The position numbers and the translations under genes were made by a program. A DNA stretch of 64,000 nucleotides from Dasyornis broadbenti (lineage: Eukaryota > Chordata > Aves > Passeriformes > Dasyornithidae): contig VZRN01003459.1 in the NCBI GenBank assembly GCA_013397935.1, positions 1,064,299-1,128,298 of the forward strand. The letters run 5' to 3'. Below, in pieces: positions 26,336 through 40,063 of the stretch. The stretch's first letter is position 1; the number at the start of each line of letters is the position of its first letter. The notes beneath the pieces are model-generated. The model saw only the letters and a list, made by a program, of their open reading frames with translations, was not told the origin of the DNA and ran no database searches.

Positions 26336-27850
26336 ACAGAATCTCAGAATCACAGAATACGTTGGGTTGGAAGGGACCCATCCGGTTCATCAAGTCCCAC
26401 TCGTGACACTGCGCAGGACAGCCCAAGAGACATACCATGTACCCAAGGGCATTGTCTAAACATTTCCTGAATTCTGTCAGGCTGTTGCTGTGACCACTAT
26501 CGTAGGGTATCTATTACAGTGCCCAGCCACAATATGGATGAAAAACCTCTCCCTCATATCCAGCCTAAACTTCCCCTGACTCAGTTTAATGCAATTTCCT
26601 CAAGACCTGTCATTGGTCACAAGAGTAAAGAGATCAGTACCTGTCCCTCTACTTCCCCTAATGTGGATGTTGAAGATTGCAGTGAGGTCTCCCCACAGTC
26701 TCCTTCTCCAGGCTGAACAGACCAAGTGACTTCAGCCACTCCTGGTACAGCTTCCCCTCCAGATCCTTCACCATCCTCATGGCCTTCATTTGTATGCTCT
26801 CTAGTAGTTTCTCATATTGTGGCACCCAAAACTGTCCCCAGCACTTGAGGTGAGGCTGCCCCAGTGCAGAGCAGAGCAGGACAATCCTCTCCCTTGCCCG
26901 GCTGGTGATGCTGTGCCTGATGCTCCCCAGGACACGCTTGGCTCTCCTGGCTGCCAGGGTGCTGCTGACTCATGTTCAACTTGACATTGACCGGGACCTC
27001 CAGGTCCCTTTCCACAGAGCGTCTCTCCAGCCTTTCGCTCCCCAATATGTACGTACATGCAGGGTTGGCCCAGGTGTAGAATCCGGCACTTTTCCTTGCT
27101 GAACTTCATACAGTTGGTGATTGCCCAGCCCTCTGATTTATCGAGGTCTCTCTGCAGGGCCTCTCTGTCCTCCAGGGAGTCACCAGCTTCACCCAGTTTA
27201 GTGTTGGCAAACTTGTTTTCCTTCAAGCCCTTGGATTGACATCCAAGTTGTCAATGAAGAGGATGAAGAGCACAGGGCTGAGTCTGGGGCCCTGCGGAAC
27301 CCCACCAGTGTCAGGTCCCCAGTCTGATGCCACCCCATTCACTGTAACCCCTTGTGCCCGACCCGTGAGCCAGTTGCTCACCCATCACATATTGTGTTTA
27401 TCCAGCTGTGGGCTGGACATTTTGTCCAGGAGGATCCTGTGAGAGACAGTACCAAAAGGTTTGCTGGGGTCCAAAAAGATTACATCTACTGGTTTTCCTA
27501 GATCAGCTAGGTGGGTTCCTCTGATGTAAGAAGAAATCAGATTTGATAAACAGGACTTACCCTTCATGAAACTGTGCTGGCTGTAACCAGTGATTGCATT
27601 GTCCTCCAAGTGTATTTCAATACCTCCCAGAATAATTTGCTCCATTATTTTACCAGGCACTAAAGTGAGACTAACAGGCCTGTAGGCCTTCTTGAAAATC
27701 AGGACAATTTTCACCAGTTTCCAGTCAGCTGGGACTGCTCTGGATTCCCAGTGCAACTCGAAAATCAACTGAGGTTTTGCAAAGACATCAGCCAGCTCCT
27801 TCAGAATTCTTGGATGAATCCCATCAGGTCCTATAGAGATGTAGAGATCA
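26336..27850 (-). mobile_element. CR1 LINE fragment, about 1.5 kb, 5'-truncated
   Basis: The left end carries the CR1 3' terminus in reverse (CAGAATCACAGAATA followed by GTTGGGTTGGAAGGGACC). Reading leftward on the minus strand from 27850, the reverse-transcriptase frame shows PADWKLVKIVLIFKKA, RPVSLTLVPGKIMEQII, then PVDVIFLDPSKPFGTVSH, and further on FANTKLG, where the catalytic FADD motif should be (the second Asp is lost), then NCMKFSKEKCRILHLG. Stops and frameshifts divide the frame into two open parts (27385-27768 and 26801-27226). Only the C-terminal RT part, the linker and the 3'UTR are present. It is a dead copy. Confidence 0.93.
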
Positions 27851-28405
27851 ACAAATACAAAGCTCAGGTTGATCTTACCTTTTTATGGTGTTTCTGTTGT
27901 GCCAAGAAGTAAAATGACTTATGTACCTGAAGTTCATGGGCAAGTTAATAAGGCAGTATCCAGCTCTTGAAAGTTACTGAAAATTCTTTAAACAGAGAAA
28001 ACTTTTTCCCAGATTTGATACTGCCTGCCATTTTCCCCAGTATCATGTCACCTTGGAGACTGTGGTCAACTGAGAAAAACTGCAGGCCCTTCTTAGCTGC
28101 ACTGCAGTAAGGTATGCTGGTCTTATACCATATGGTCTAGTCATCTACAAAAGAATAAAATCTCTGAAGAAAAAAGAAATCTATTCTGTCAGGCAGTAAG
28201 GATCCTGTACACTGTACCATTTGCTGGCTAAAAGAATGCCAGTGTAATAAAGCACAGTTCTGAAAGTTTCACAGTATATTAGCATAAGTTTGTCTTTCAC
28301 TTATGTATTATAGATTTGCATGAGCATGTGCAGCTTCATTTCAGTTCCCCTATTTATGAAACAGAAGTAAAATATTGCCTCTGTCCAATTCTTGTGCCCT
28401 TATAG

Positions 28406-28993
28406 TACTGGCACAGTTTAATCACAGCCCTATGCAGCTGCTCACTCACTCCCCCATCAGTGGGACTGGAGAGAGAATCAGAAGGGCAAAAGGTAGAAAA
28501 CTCATGGATTGAGATAAAGACAGTTTAATAGGGAAACCAAAAACTATTCACAGAAGCAAAGCAAAACAAGGTATTAATTCACTGTTTCCCGTGGGCAGGT
28601 GGGTGTTCAGCCACCTCCAGGAGAGCAGGGCTCCATCATGCATAATGGTTAATTGGCAAGCCAAATGCTATCACTCCAAATGTTCCTCCTCCCCTTTGTC
28701 CTTCTTTCCCCATATTACACACTGAGCATGATGCTGTATGGTCTGGAATACCCCGTTGGTCATTTGGGGTCACCTGTCCCAGCTGTGTCTCTTCCCAAGC
28801 TCCCAGGCATCCCCAAATTCATTGCCAGCATGGAGTACAAAAAGCAGAAAAGGCCTTAGCTCTGAGTAAGCCCTGCTCAGCAGTAACAAAAACATCTCTA
28901 TATTATCAGTCTGTGTTCAGCCCAAATCCAAAACATAGCCCTGTAACAGCCACTGTGAAGAAAGTTAGCTTTACCCCAGTCAAAACCAGCAGA
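28406..28993 (-). repeat. Avian LTR, about 590 bp, reverse orientation
   Basis: I recognise this as a dispersed avian retroviral LTR family. Diagnostic blocks are CTCACTCACTCCCCCATCAG, GATAAAGACAGTTTAATAGG, TTTCCCGTGGGCAGGTGGG, GGCCTTAGCTCTGAGTAAGC and AACATAGCCCTGTAACAGCC, ending at AAAACCAGCAGA, which in reverse gives the LTR start. On the minus strand the polyadenylation-like ATTAAA is in CTATTAAAC, and the TATA region is decayed. I cannot name the family exactly. The left edge is approximate and no flanking target duplication was identified. Confidence 0.72.
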
Positions 28994-29549
28994 AGTACCT
29001 AACACAAGATACCATCGAAGAAAAGCTCTTGTTTTGGTTACATACCCCACTTAGGTATCTGCCCTGCTGTACATCCTTTCTGTTTTGTTTATAACTTCAG
29101 TGATGCACACTGAACTGGAAAGCATCAATAGCCAAAATACAGAACACATAATGGGTCAAGTGTATTGTTGGAAGTCATCAGTGTTCGCACACTATTTATA
29201 ATGGAAAACTCTGTAACGAGACAAAATATTAAGACGAGCTAATCTGTGATGAGCTTGCTGCCATATAAATCTCTAAATTGTTCCATAAGAAAAGAACAAG
29301 TAGTCAAAAGTTTAGGTAAATAATTAAAAAAAAATTTAAATATGTTCAAAAATCACTGCAGTTGAAGGAATTGATAAATTAGTCTGTTGTATCCCAAAAT
29401 ACATGAAACCAATGTCTCTCTAGGATTTGCTAGCTGGAGCCTGATTTCACTGATGGTGGTTTTACCCTGTAAATATCTCTGTATCATAATCTATCTTCAC
29501 TCTTAATAATAAAATCAGAGGTACCTTCAGAGGATCACGTATTAAGACC

Positions 29550-29572
29550 GGGCGGGGGGGAGGGGGGGGCGG
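29550..29572 (+). repeat. G-run, potential G-quadruplex
   Basis: GGGCGGGGGGGAGGGGGGGG, then CGG: enough G runs for a four-tier quadruplex on the plus strand. Isolated, with no promoter context. Confidence 0.75.
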
Positions 29573-30050
29573 AATTAAGTCCCAAAAATCCTAGTATTAG
29601 ACCATTAAAACCTAGAGTGCTAATACTGAGTTAGAGGGCTTAGATTACATGGTTTGTGAATGAGAAAGGACTCCAGATAAATGGAAGATTTTTCACAGGT
29701 TTGTTTTTTTTTTTAAATCACATAAATCTTTATCCAACATTAATGCTTCTTACTACAAAGAAAATTCATAAGAAAAAATGGAGAAAAATATCAACGTTAA
29801 ACAGCATAAATGTAATTCCTTTTGTCAGCAAAGGATCAAAATTTCTTCCAAGTTTTTATCATGGAGAAATTGTAGAGTTTATTTAGGTTTTGCTGCTACC
29901 CAGACATTTGTTTCTATGTCTGTACTTTCTCTACTGGCTCACATAAAGGCAAAGCATTTCATCCACATCAGTGCTCTTCCAGTACAATAATTGCTGCGTC
30001 CTAGATTCTGGTTCTGCTACTTTCAATGAATGCCCCGTTTTTGGTTTTTG

Positions 30051-30067
30051 TTTTTTTTTTTTTTTTT
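30051..30067. repeat. Poly-T tract
   Basis: Run of 17 T preceded by GGTTTTTG. No element recognised. Confidence 0.8.
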
Positions 30068-33000
30068 AAAGATTGTTAGAAGAAAAGCTCTTTCATAACA
30101 GATGTAAAACTTCATTTTTTGCCTTTAGTTTTCCAGCTGTGAGAGCTGAATATTCTAATCTGCCCAAAGCAGAAAAGGGACTCAGGCATACCATAATTTT
30201 TATCCCTTTAAAGTTGCTTTTATCCTGATCTCAGTGATTAGTTGTGTCACAGTGCAGTGACTATTATAAAGATGAATTATATATGTAACTTTAATTTTAA
30301 CTATAGTTATTAAGATTTCAATTAATGATGCATAGCAAAACGTTCTAGAAAACATTTCTGGAGGTGAATATCAATAAAAGACTGTTTATTAATGGATATT
30401 TCTTTTGGACATTAGAAAGAATCACACAAGAATTTTTTACTTTCAAACTGCTGTACAAAGTATGAGGTGACCATGCATGGGACTTTTGCAATAAATTTAT
30501 TTATTAGAGGATTAGATGCTTCCCACATGTCTTCACCTGCGTTCACCCTAAAGTCTTTCACTCACCAGCTGTCAGGAAGGGGATGATTAGTGTGCCTGTT
30601 GCTGCAGCACAGAGAGCCAGGCCATCCAGGGCAGCTGCCTGACTTGTGCCTCTGGTACCTCTCCTGCTTCACGCTCTTCAAGTCTGAATAACCCATCCTA
30701 CAGTTTTCCACAACCTCATGGTTACTCATAAGTTGTCTGAAGCCATGGCATTCCAGATCCTCTACCTTGCTGTACAAATCAAAGGCTATTTCATTGTTTC
30801 ATGAGCTCCAGACAACTCTTTCAGCTCTGTTTTCAGCTTAGTGCAATTACAAAATACCCCGCTGTGTGCAACCACAGACTACACTGATTTTTTTAGACAA
30901 TCTCAAGTGACTAAAATGAAAGTTTCCCCAACTTACTCCTTCATTTCTTTCTAACACTTTATCCTTTCTCAGACACTGGAGACATTCCCTTCACAGATTG
31001 AGACTAGCTTCTAAGCCATCCTGAAAGTTTGCCTCTCTTTTCCAGGTTTTCAATAATTAGGGAAACTGGAAACCTCTGGCAAATGCTACAATATAAAAAA
31101 ATATAAAATTCAGGCTTCTCTAAAGTCACAGTGATGGAGAAACCAACTATGTCAAATACACTTCATTTGCAGACTGCAAAAACTCATTTCTATGTGGAAA
31201 AGTTTAGATTTTCCCTCTCATGTAAACTGAGGAACCTATAACTTAATCTGCTCAAGAGACGTAACTGTGCCAGAGAACTGGAAAACAAGGGGAAAAACTG
31301 AAAAAGGAAAAGTTAAGATTGATTTATTTCACACATATCCATACTGTTTGACTGCTGTTTCGAGAAATCTGGCATCAAAACTGTTCTCCTCCTTTTATCT
31401 GCAAATCTCTTTGACAAACCAGTCAGACAGACACTGTAAAACTCAGGATGGATAAGCTTCTTCAGCAGTGGCATTTCTGGTATTTTAGTGTTTATATAGA
31501 AAGTGGAGTTTCAGTCCATGTGGTTCAATGGAAAAGAGCACTGAGGCTGTGTGCTTTTCAGACTTCCAGTTTCCCACAGTGAACTCTCTTAGGTACCCAA
31601 AAGTAAAGCATAAAGAAAGAAACAACACATTTACCCCGATGACACATGGGTTTTTCGTTTTTTTTTTTCCTGCTACATTGTTAAGCTATGAGGCTGGTGC
31701 ACCTCTGAACAGCTAAACACAGCAATGCTTTGAAGGAATCCTGAAAGAGACATTTGATGCAGATTTACCTTCCTAGCACTTGCTTAGTCCTTTTTGATAC
31801 CATTTGCATTTTCACATGTATTGTGGAATAATGTGTGGCTGTGGGGCTACTGACAAAGGAGAAACAGGGAGAAATAGATTTGCGAGTGCACATCAGAACT
31901 CCTTAAAGTCACTGTTTTTGACGTCGTGGTGCAGTGACTGGTAGATGGGCTTTTTGGGGCTGCAAAGGGAAGCTTCTCAGGCGTAGTGCAAAGGTATATA
32001 TATTTACATATATATATATTGAAAAGCAGTTTTAAAATGAAAGGTAACTTTGGACGCTCTACTCTTTTGGTCCAGTTATTACTGAGTAAATAAAGATTAT
32101 GCCTATCAGGTGCTTAAGGACACAAAGATGTATCTAAGTGGATAGTGACTTTTTAAAAAACGTTCAGTCTAATTTCACGAAGATGTTCAAGATTAACTGT
32201 GTCTTGATGTATTCCTTAATTTCACTAAAATCACTTAGAAGTGCATATCAAGATGGTCCTCAAACTCTGACTGGGGGCCAATAAAAATCTTCAAAAACCT
32301 AAATCTATTGTAAACATGTAAAGAAATGTACTTGTCTAAAATTTCTCTTCCTTTCTTTCCTATTAGTAAAGGTATCAACCATGTAATGATGTACTAATGG
32401 GCCAGCAGTAATCCATTTAGATTGCCTGTGTAATGACATGAGCATCATCTAAGAAAACCTATAATGTAAGTGTCCCATAGTCTTTGCCATTGGCTTTTGA
32501 AACCATCATGACCAAATCAAAATAAATCCAGAGAAACAGAAAAAGTTGAAAAACTTTACTATTAATACTAAAATATTTTCATGAAGGATAAAGTTTTAAT
32601 TTGAATTGTATAGGGAAACTAAAGCCTTGCCATTTTTATGTTCAGATCTATATGTAAAATAATGAGTTCTGAAAGAAATAACTATTTTAATAGGACCTCA
32701 TATGTTTTTTTTTTCCTGATTATATTTTGATTCAGAAGGAAATATTTCAGTCATTCTTGTCTAGATGCTTTCTGAGCAAGCTGGTATGGGATGCTAAAAT
32801 ATTCAAGAACAAGAACACAGAAGTTCACAGATTACTGAGGAAACAAATGGAATTCTGGAATATTTTAAAGCTAGATGTGCTTTCCAGGGTTAAAAGATAA
32901 AGGGTAATTTGCATTCTACAAGCAGTGTATTTATTAAAAGAGATAAAACATATTATGCATATAAGGTAAGAATTCTTGGGAACACCAGAAAGCAGTAAAA

Positions 33001-34789
33001 CCTTGTCTGACCCACAGTTATTGCTTTATACCATTAGCAGTGAGGGCAGTCGTTAATTTCCAGCTGATTTGGTCAACTTGTTTCTCCTACCAATTCCCTC
33101 CAGAATCATGGTTACATTCTTTATTCCCCACTCTAAATCATCTGATTAAGTTTTATAATATCTAAACCAGCATGTGAGGACTGTATTATCAAGTTCAGGG
33201 TCTAACATATTTAAATAAATATGCTGTTGATCAATGATATCAAAACCTTACTCAGTCTGATAGTCCCTAATACCTAGTGTCCGTTCAGATGATAGAAAAC
33301 TTGTGAAGTGCTTTACCAGGTTCTACTACCTCAGAGCTGCAGTAACTTACATTACTTGACGTCCTGTAGAAAATGCAGCTAACTGGTAACAGGGTTTCCT
33401 ATGCTAAAGGCCGAGACCCATTTTAGTTTGGTGTTTGTCAAATGTCACTTCAATTTTTCTCAAACTTCACTGGTTACAAAATTGAAAATCAAATAGAGAT
33501 ACAACTTGCTGCTCACAAATCTGTATTCACAAACCCTTGTATTGTTATAAAAGAAAACAGACATCTTTTGCAGGAAGCAACAGCTCAGTAGTGTTTCCTG
33601 GAGACTGAAATTACATTTACAAGAAGGATCCCTGAGCTAGAATAGGATTATTTGTCACAGATGAAACATATTCTGTGATTTCTTTTTAAGACACCTATCA
33701 TTTGACACAGTTACATTGCTAAAGTACAGGCCAAGGTGCTCCTATTCATTCTGTAAGGGAGAATTCTGAGACCACATCTTCATACTGCTATTGGCTCATT
33801 TAATTTCTGAGTTTAGTGATACAGAACTCATGATTTAAGATACAGCAGACAGCAGAAACTGATAAGAAAATAGGTTATATAAAAGCTTGGTGAGTAGAAA
33901 AACAACCCTGGCTTGCCTTGAGATGGTTGAATAACTCTTTCTTACTTAGAAAGTCTTTCATCATGTCATTACATAATTGTCTTACGTAATGTAATGCATA
34001 CAGATACACATAGGAGGGAGAAGAGACCGTGGCTGTTATCATCATCTAGAGAATCTTGTTAATCTTGTATTTTTTTGTATTTCTAGATTTTGACTCAAGG
34101 ATATACTGTGACTGGAATTTCTAACCTTGTAAAACTCTTTGAATAAGTAGCAATATATTATGCTTTAGTTCTTATGCTTGTACGATAGACCTAGCCTTGC
34201 TTAGCCTTAGAAACCCGTATCTTATTTGTCTTTTCACAGGGCTGAACAAAGAAACACAATTTTACAGATGACAGAGGTGACATACGGGGTTTCAAATGTT
34301 CAGCCTTCCAGAGGATGATCAAAACATTTTGAGTTTTGGAATGAATTATAAAAAGTAAAGTATAATAAAGAAGCATTCCATGTGCTCTAAAAGCAAAGAT
34401 CAGTGATAAGAGCAAATCAATTCATGGTTAAAACAGGAAAAATCTTTATTCAGGTTGACTATCGCTCCTAGTTCACAAGGATTTTCTGTTACAGTTCATT
34501 GGTCCATTCAATCTATTTTTAATTAAAACTACTTGCTACCCTAGGCTTAGGCTAATCCCTGAGAATTATAGACACAAACAGATATATAAATAAGAAGAGA
34601 GAAAATAGTTACTAACAGCTACTCACGGAGAACAGATATGAGCTCTTTCAGGTTATCATGAATGAGTTTGGAAAGTGAGGATTAATGCACAGGTGGGTAT
34701 TTAAGATTTTGCTTCAAAGTAACCCTGAAGCCTGAGTGTCCTCAGTTTCTCTCTGGTCTGGATCTAAATAGCTACAGCAAACTAATACA

Positions 34790-34865
34790 AGGGAGTGAGG
34801 GGGTGTGAGAGGTAGTGGGAGAAAGAAGGGAGGGAAGGAGGAAAGCATGTAAAGGAGAGAAGGAC
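34790..34865. repeat. Purine-rich (G/A) tract
   Basis: About 75 bp almost purely G and A with few T, for example GGGAGAAAGAAGGGAGGGAA. No gene associated. Confidence 0.7.
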
Positions 34866-37045
34866 ACTCCCTTAGCAGTATGTTCTGACTGTTGCATTCT
34901 CCCCTTTAAATTCCTAAGCATTCTTCCTCAAAGTATAAACAGTTCTGTTTCTGTTCAGGGCTGCTGTACTCTGCATTGAGACCCATCACAAACAACGACC
35001 ACTCTCATGGTAAATTTAATGAATTTTTGAATGATAATAATTTCAGATTTGCTCTGCTACTTGCAGATACAGCAAGTAAAATATCTGTATGTACTACATA
35101 GATGTTGTAAACTGAAATGTGTTCAGTTATCATTGGACTTTAAAATCCTCGCGTCTCCTAGGTGTGCACTGTCGGGAACATAAAGTGAATTGAATCTCAG
35201 ATATAACCATAATGTTGACCTCATCAGGAATTCCAAGGTGGCAAAACCAGGTTAACCTGCACAAATCATTTCAACCCAGAAAGGAAGGGAAGAAAGACTT
35301 AAGCTCATACTATTTAATGATAACAGGACCATTTGTTAAGATGGGGCTTTGCTCTTGGTGTTGAACGGTCATAAAATGAAACTGCCATGCATATTTGCAA
35401 AGATCATCTACAAACTATTCGTGTTGCTGCCAGTGGAATGTAGATGGGGAAAAACTGTTTATGACAGTGTGTCTGCTTTCTTTCTTCTCTTCTAAAACCT
35501 ATTGTTTGAAAAAGATAACTGATAAATGGTACAAGAAATGGAGTTGTCTTTGCTCATTTATTAAATGGCTGTCAAGGGAAAGCTTTCATAGGAGTAAACA
35601 ACTTTTGATTCTCCACTGAGTTAAGATGAACATCTTCTATAAGATGTCCTCTAAAAATTTCTTTATCTGATCCTGGGTGCGTGGATTAAACTTGGAACAA
35701 ATTCGCAGCGAAATTTTTGTTGTTCCTTGCCAATGTGTTGTCAGAAAACAAAACCATTTGTCTTTATGAAAGCCAAAAGAAATGATAAAATGAAGAATTA
35801 TTTCTATACTGTTTATCATCTTGCTTTGCATAAGGCTTTTTTTTTTTTTTAATGAACAGAAAGACAAAATAATAATTACACAAAACCAATTAGAAGAAAC
35901 AGAGAAAAGATAACTCTTGAAATGGGAAATGGAACTGCATTGAGTACCTTCATGTGTGCACTCTAATCTAAACTAACCTTGCTTAAAATCATGACTTTCT
36001 TAAGATTGAAAACCCCTGGCTGGGACTATGGAAAGCAATGCATCTGGTTTGTTTAGCTCCTTCACCAGCCATGAGGATGCCAAGTTTTAATAATTATGCT
36101 TTGTTAACTGGAGGAAAGGCCTCTCTAATGCTCCCTGATAAACAGTTGTGATAGCAGCCTCATGAGACCAGTTACCTGTCAGTCCTTCCTTTCTGCTGTA
36201 TTCTAGTTTGTACATAAAGATTTGGTCTGCTGACTTGAATAATTGTGCCTTCAATTGCTTGTATCAGAGCAATTTACAAACAAGTATTCATTAAAAAGAA
36301 CAAAAGAGAAGGAGATTAACTATTTTAGTTTATTTTTTTTAACATCCTTATTACTGATTTGAAATACTAAACCAACACCAAGCACATCTGAAGCCACTGA
36401 CAAATAGAAATACAGTATTAATTCACTATATATGTTATTCAATCCTTAACTTTCCACCATGTAATTAAAATTATCTGTGGATATCAGACCAACACATTTT
36501 AACAGGAATTCAATAATTGTTACATGTTTGGAACAGTTTACTGTCTTCTAGTTCAAACTCTTAAAGGAGAAAAGTCTTGTAATATAAAAATAAAAGGAAG
36601 GGATTAGGAACACAAACTTTTAGATAATAAACACTTTATAAAGGAAAAGAGAAAATGGTTTGGGTTTTTTTTTTTTAATATATGCTTTGGCTATGGAATA
36701 TTGTCTTTTAGAAAATTTTTATGTCTCTTTTAATTGAGTAGTTTAGAAAGCCCATCTGGGAACAGATTTTTAAAAAGTTCTATGTAAAATTGAGTTATTG
36801 AGATTATTTGTCCAAATGGTTTGTACTTCTGCACAATGTCCATGGCAGCAGAAAGCTATTAGAAAGTGGCATTTTAGTCTCTGTAATACTCAGGAGAGAT
36901 ACTCCGTGATCTCTAGGCTCTCTGCTGATAAACAGGAAACCTCTAACAGGTGATAGAGCAGCTATCCTTGAAACAACAATGAAGGGTTGTTTAACATCAG
37001 AAATGTTTTAATTGGAAGGAAGAACTGATCCTGGAAGCCTGGAAG

Positions 37046-37064
37046 CCTCCAGGAAGCCTGGAGG
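37046..37064. repeat. Perfect 8-bp inverted repeat within GGAAGCC repeats
   Basis: CCTCCAGG, AAG, CCTGGAGG form a perfect hairpin. It sits within four copies of GGAAGCC between 37033 and 37070. Confidence 0.8.
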
Positions 37065-39952
37065 AAGCCACTCAGGAGCCTCAGGCTGTTTAAAAGGTTA
37101 AGGCTTAAAAAGAAACTATCCATTGCTGGGAAAATGAATATCAGTTTGAGAAGGGGAAAAACCCTGGGATATAATGCTGCTGCTCGTACATAAATCGTGT
37201 TTTCCAAAGTGCAGAATATATTTTCTACATTTCACCTACACTGTCTCAGCTTTGTGGAGTACAGGAATACAAGCTTGAATGACTGCAGAGCTAATTCTTA
37301 AATTTATCTCAAGTTCAGGAGAGCAAAGCCCATGAGATATCTTAGTACCTATAGTAATCTCATATAGATTGACCAGTCTCTTCTTCTGGAATGACAGTAT
37401 GTCTAATAGGAAACATGCAAGAAGCGAAGCACCCAGTGTCTGTGTCATACTTTCAGTGAAAGCTTGTAGACCTCAGAAACTGCAATGTGCATGGCAAAAA
37501 TATGTAGGACTCCTGGCCTGTGGCTTTTTGCTTCCTGAATTATCTCATACCAAAAATAAAGAAATCTCAGCTGCAAGCTCCACAACAGGCTGAGCTCTGA
37601 AGCATGATCTGAAACTTTCCCAGTCCACAAAGGAGAAATTAAGTTCTGAGCAACAGCACAACACTGGTATTTTTGCACTAAATCCATCATTTCTGTTTGA
37701 ATTATAGTGTATCTTTTGAAAAGACGGCTTGTATTGATTTAGGAGTTTCAGGTGGCATGGAAATCATTCAACTGTTAATACAGTGCTTTCTTTTTAGCTG
37801 GCATTCACCTCTACCAGCTTACTTCTCTTGATCTCTTTACGCTTTCTTTTCTGCTAAAATCCATAAATCTTTCCTATGTAGATACTTCGAAAATGAGATC
37901 AAGTCACGGGCTAACCTCCTGTTGGATTTTTTGATGGATTGATACCTTAAATCTTCCACAGTAGAAGGATCTTAAATCTTTCCCTTCATAGTCCATTATT
38001 CAGATTTCAGGCCATCTCAGTAGACCTTTTCCAATTTTATATAATGCTTTTAAATATGTCTGTCAGACACAGTAATAGCCTCACTGATGCTATAAAGTGT
38101 AAGAGCATTTTCCTCTGCCTTCTCCTAATATTCTTCGACTGCTTTGTTCTCAGGCTTTATTTGAGACATATTTCTCTAGCTTCTTCTTAAATCAAAGGTC
38201 ACCTTTTTCTGAAAAAAAAAGGTGGAAATTTCAAGAAACCATGCCATTCTTGGATGAAATTTTTCCATCCATCATTTAAACTGAGTTTGTCCATTCAATA
38301 GAGGCTATACTAATTGTATGGTATGTTTTTAAAATAAAAATATGTGAACTGAGCCAAAAATATTCTTGGCCTGATTCCCTGAACAGGGAAGATATCATCC
38401 TATTCTGCAGCACTGTTTTAAGTATTAAAAAATATGGTCTTCAGTTGGTGGAGGACCACAGTAATACTCTGCAGCACTTTCCTCTCGAACAGGATATAAA
38501 TATTTCTGCAACCTCACATTACTGTTCAAATGTGATAAACAAAACACTGTATGCCAGTAAACATACCTGGTGCAATCTTTACCTCAAACATTTTTTCTCT
38601 CTGAATGCTAAGAGAAACACAGGTCTTTAAAGCACAAAACACTGTATCTGCCTACTGGACAAAAGCCTCTTGTATATATTGTGAAATTCAAGAGGTAGTG
38701 ACCCCCTGCACACCGACAATGCTGAACCAAACACAGGTGGTTTTTTGAGGCCATGAGGAAAATAAACAATGAGGCAACCCACATGGAATCATAACAAAAA
38801 GCGCTTTTTAAATTTTAGCTCATAGTGGTTTATAGATACGGACTCTTCTATCACCAAATTGAAGCTCTGGAGATGCAGCTAGTTGTCTAAGATTTGAAAA
38901 AAAAGTTAGAGCTGGTTTCACAAGCATTCAGACTTCTGTACCTTCCTTTAGGAGCTATGAGTAGGACTGTAAATTACCTAGATTTAAATCCTTACGATAA
39001 GACCATTACTATGGGATATTTGAAAAAGCAGCTAACACATTTTGACAAAAGAATCAGTATACTTGGGTTCTATAGTGAGCACCTAAAAATCTATGACACT
39101 TCAACATGGAAATCTTTTCTCAAGAACAGTCAATAACACAGCGAAATCACAGCAAAATACATCTGAATCTTTCATTGCAGAATTCCTAAACCAATCTCTA
39201 TATCTCTCGAGACTTTATACATGGTGATTGAACATCTCCCACTCTATTTTATTACAGAATCAAACCCACCAAAGTATGTTTCAATGTTACTTATTATTAG
39301 GTCAGGTCAAAATTTTCTCTTGAATGGTTCTGTTGGAAAACACTTTTTTTTTAGATGGAAATGTTTTTGTGCTGTGGATTCTTGATGAGGAAACAGCAGG
39401 GCTTCTTCATGTACCTGTTTTCTAAAGTAGGGTATAAAGTCACCTTTTTCCCAGCTAGTGCCAGACTTGCAGCCCAAAGCAGTGGGGTCTGGCAAATGCG
39501 CCAAAAATGATTCCAGGCATCTGTTGTGACATCTTTTACTCTCCACAAGATTCTCCAGGACTGGTGAATTTTGAAGTACTCTGCTTCCAGCCTATCTTAG
39601 GAATGGAATTCTTAATATAACTCTTGAAAAAGGAACATGAGATGATTGGATAAAAAGTACAAAGCAATTTTCTGCTCCACAAGGGACAACCTAACCTTTT
39701 CCAATAAACACAAAGGTGTGGAATGCCTTCAACAATACCTATACGCACTGTCTATGTACCAAATATATACAGATATCTAACTGCCTATGAGTAATATCTT
39801 TCAAGAAAAGAACTCTTCACCTTTCCTGAAGTCCTTTCTGACACAGGGTAGGTCTTTGTCAATATCCATGACACCTTGGATCAAACTCTGTGATAGGAGA
39901 CTATTAAACAGTTTTCAGAGCTACCATTCTAAATTTCCAAGGCATTCTCTGT

Positions 39953-40063
39953 TTTGGGGGGTTTTGTGGCTTTTTTTGGTTGTTGTGGGTTTTTTTTGTT
40001 TGGTTTGGTTTCGGTTTCTTTTGCTTTGTTTTGTTTTTTTCTTAAAAAGAAAAAAAATCCCAA
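39953..40063. repeat. T/G-rich low-complexity tract, then A-rich tail
   Basis: GGGGGGTTTTGTGGC followed by repeated TTTTTTGG and GGTTTGG units, switching abruptly to AAAAAGAAAAAAAATCCC. Open frames across it are composition artefacts. Confidence 0.8.

Noticed and set aside
30562..30777. A 71-codon frame in a moderately GC-rich patch
   Set aside because: Short, unrecognised, and no supporting signals.
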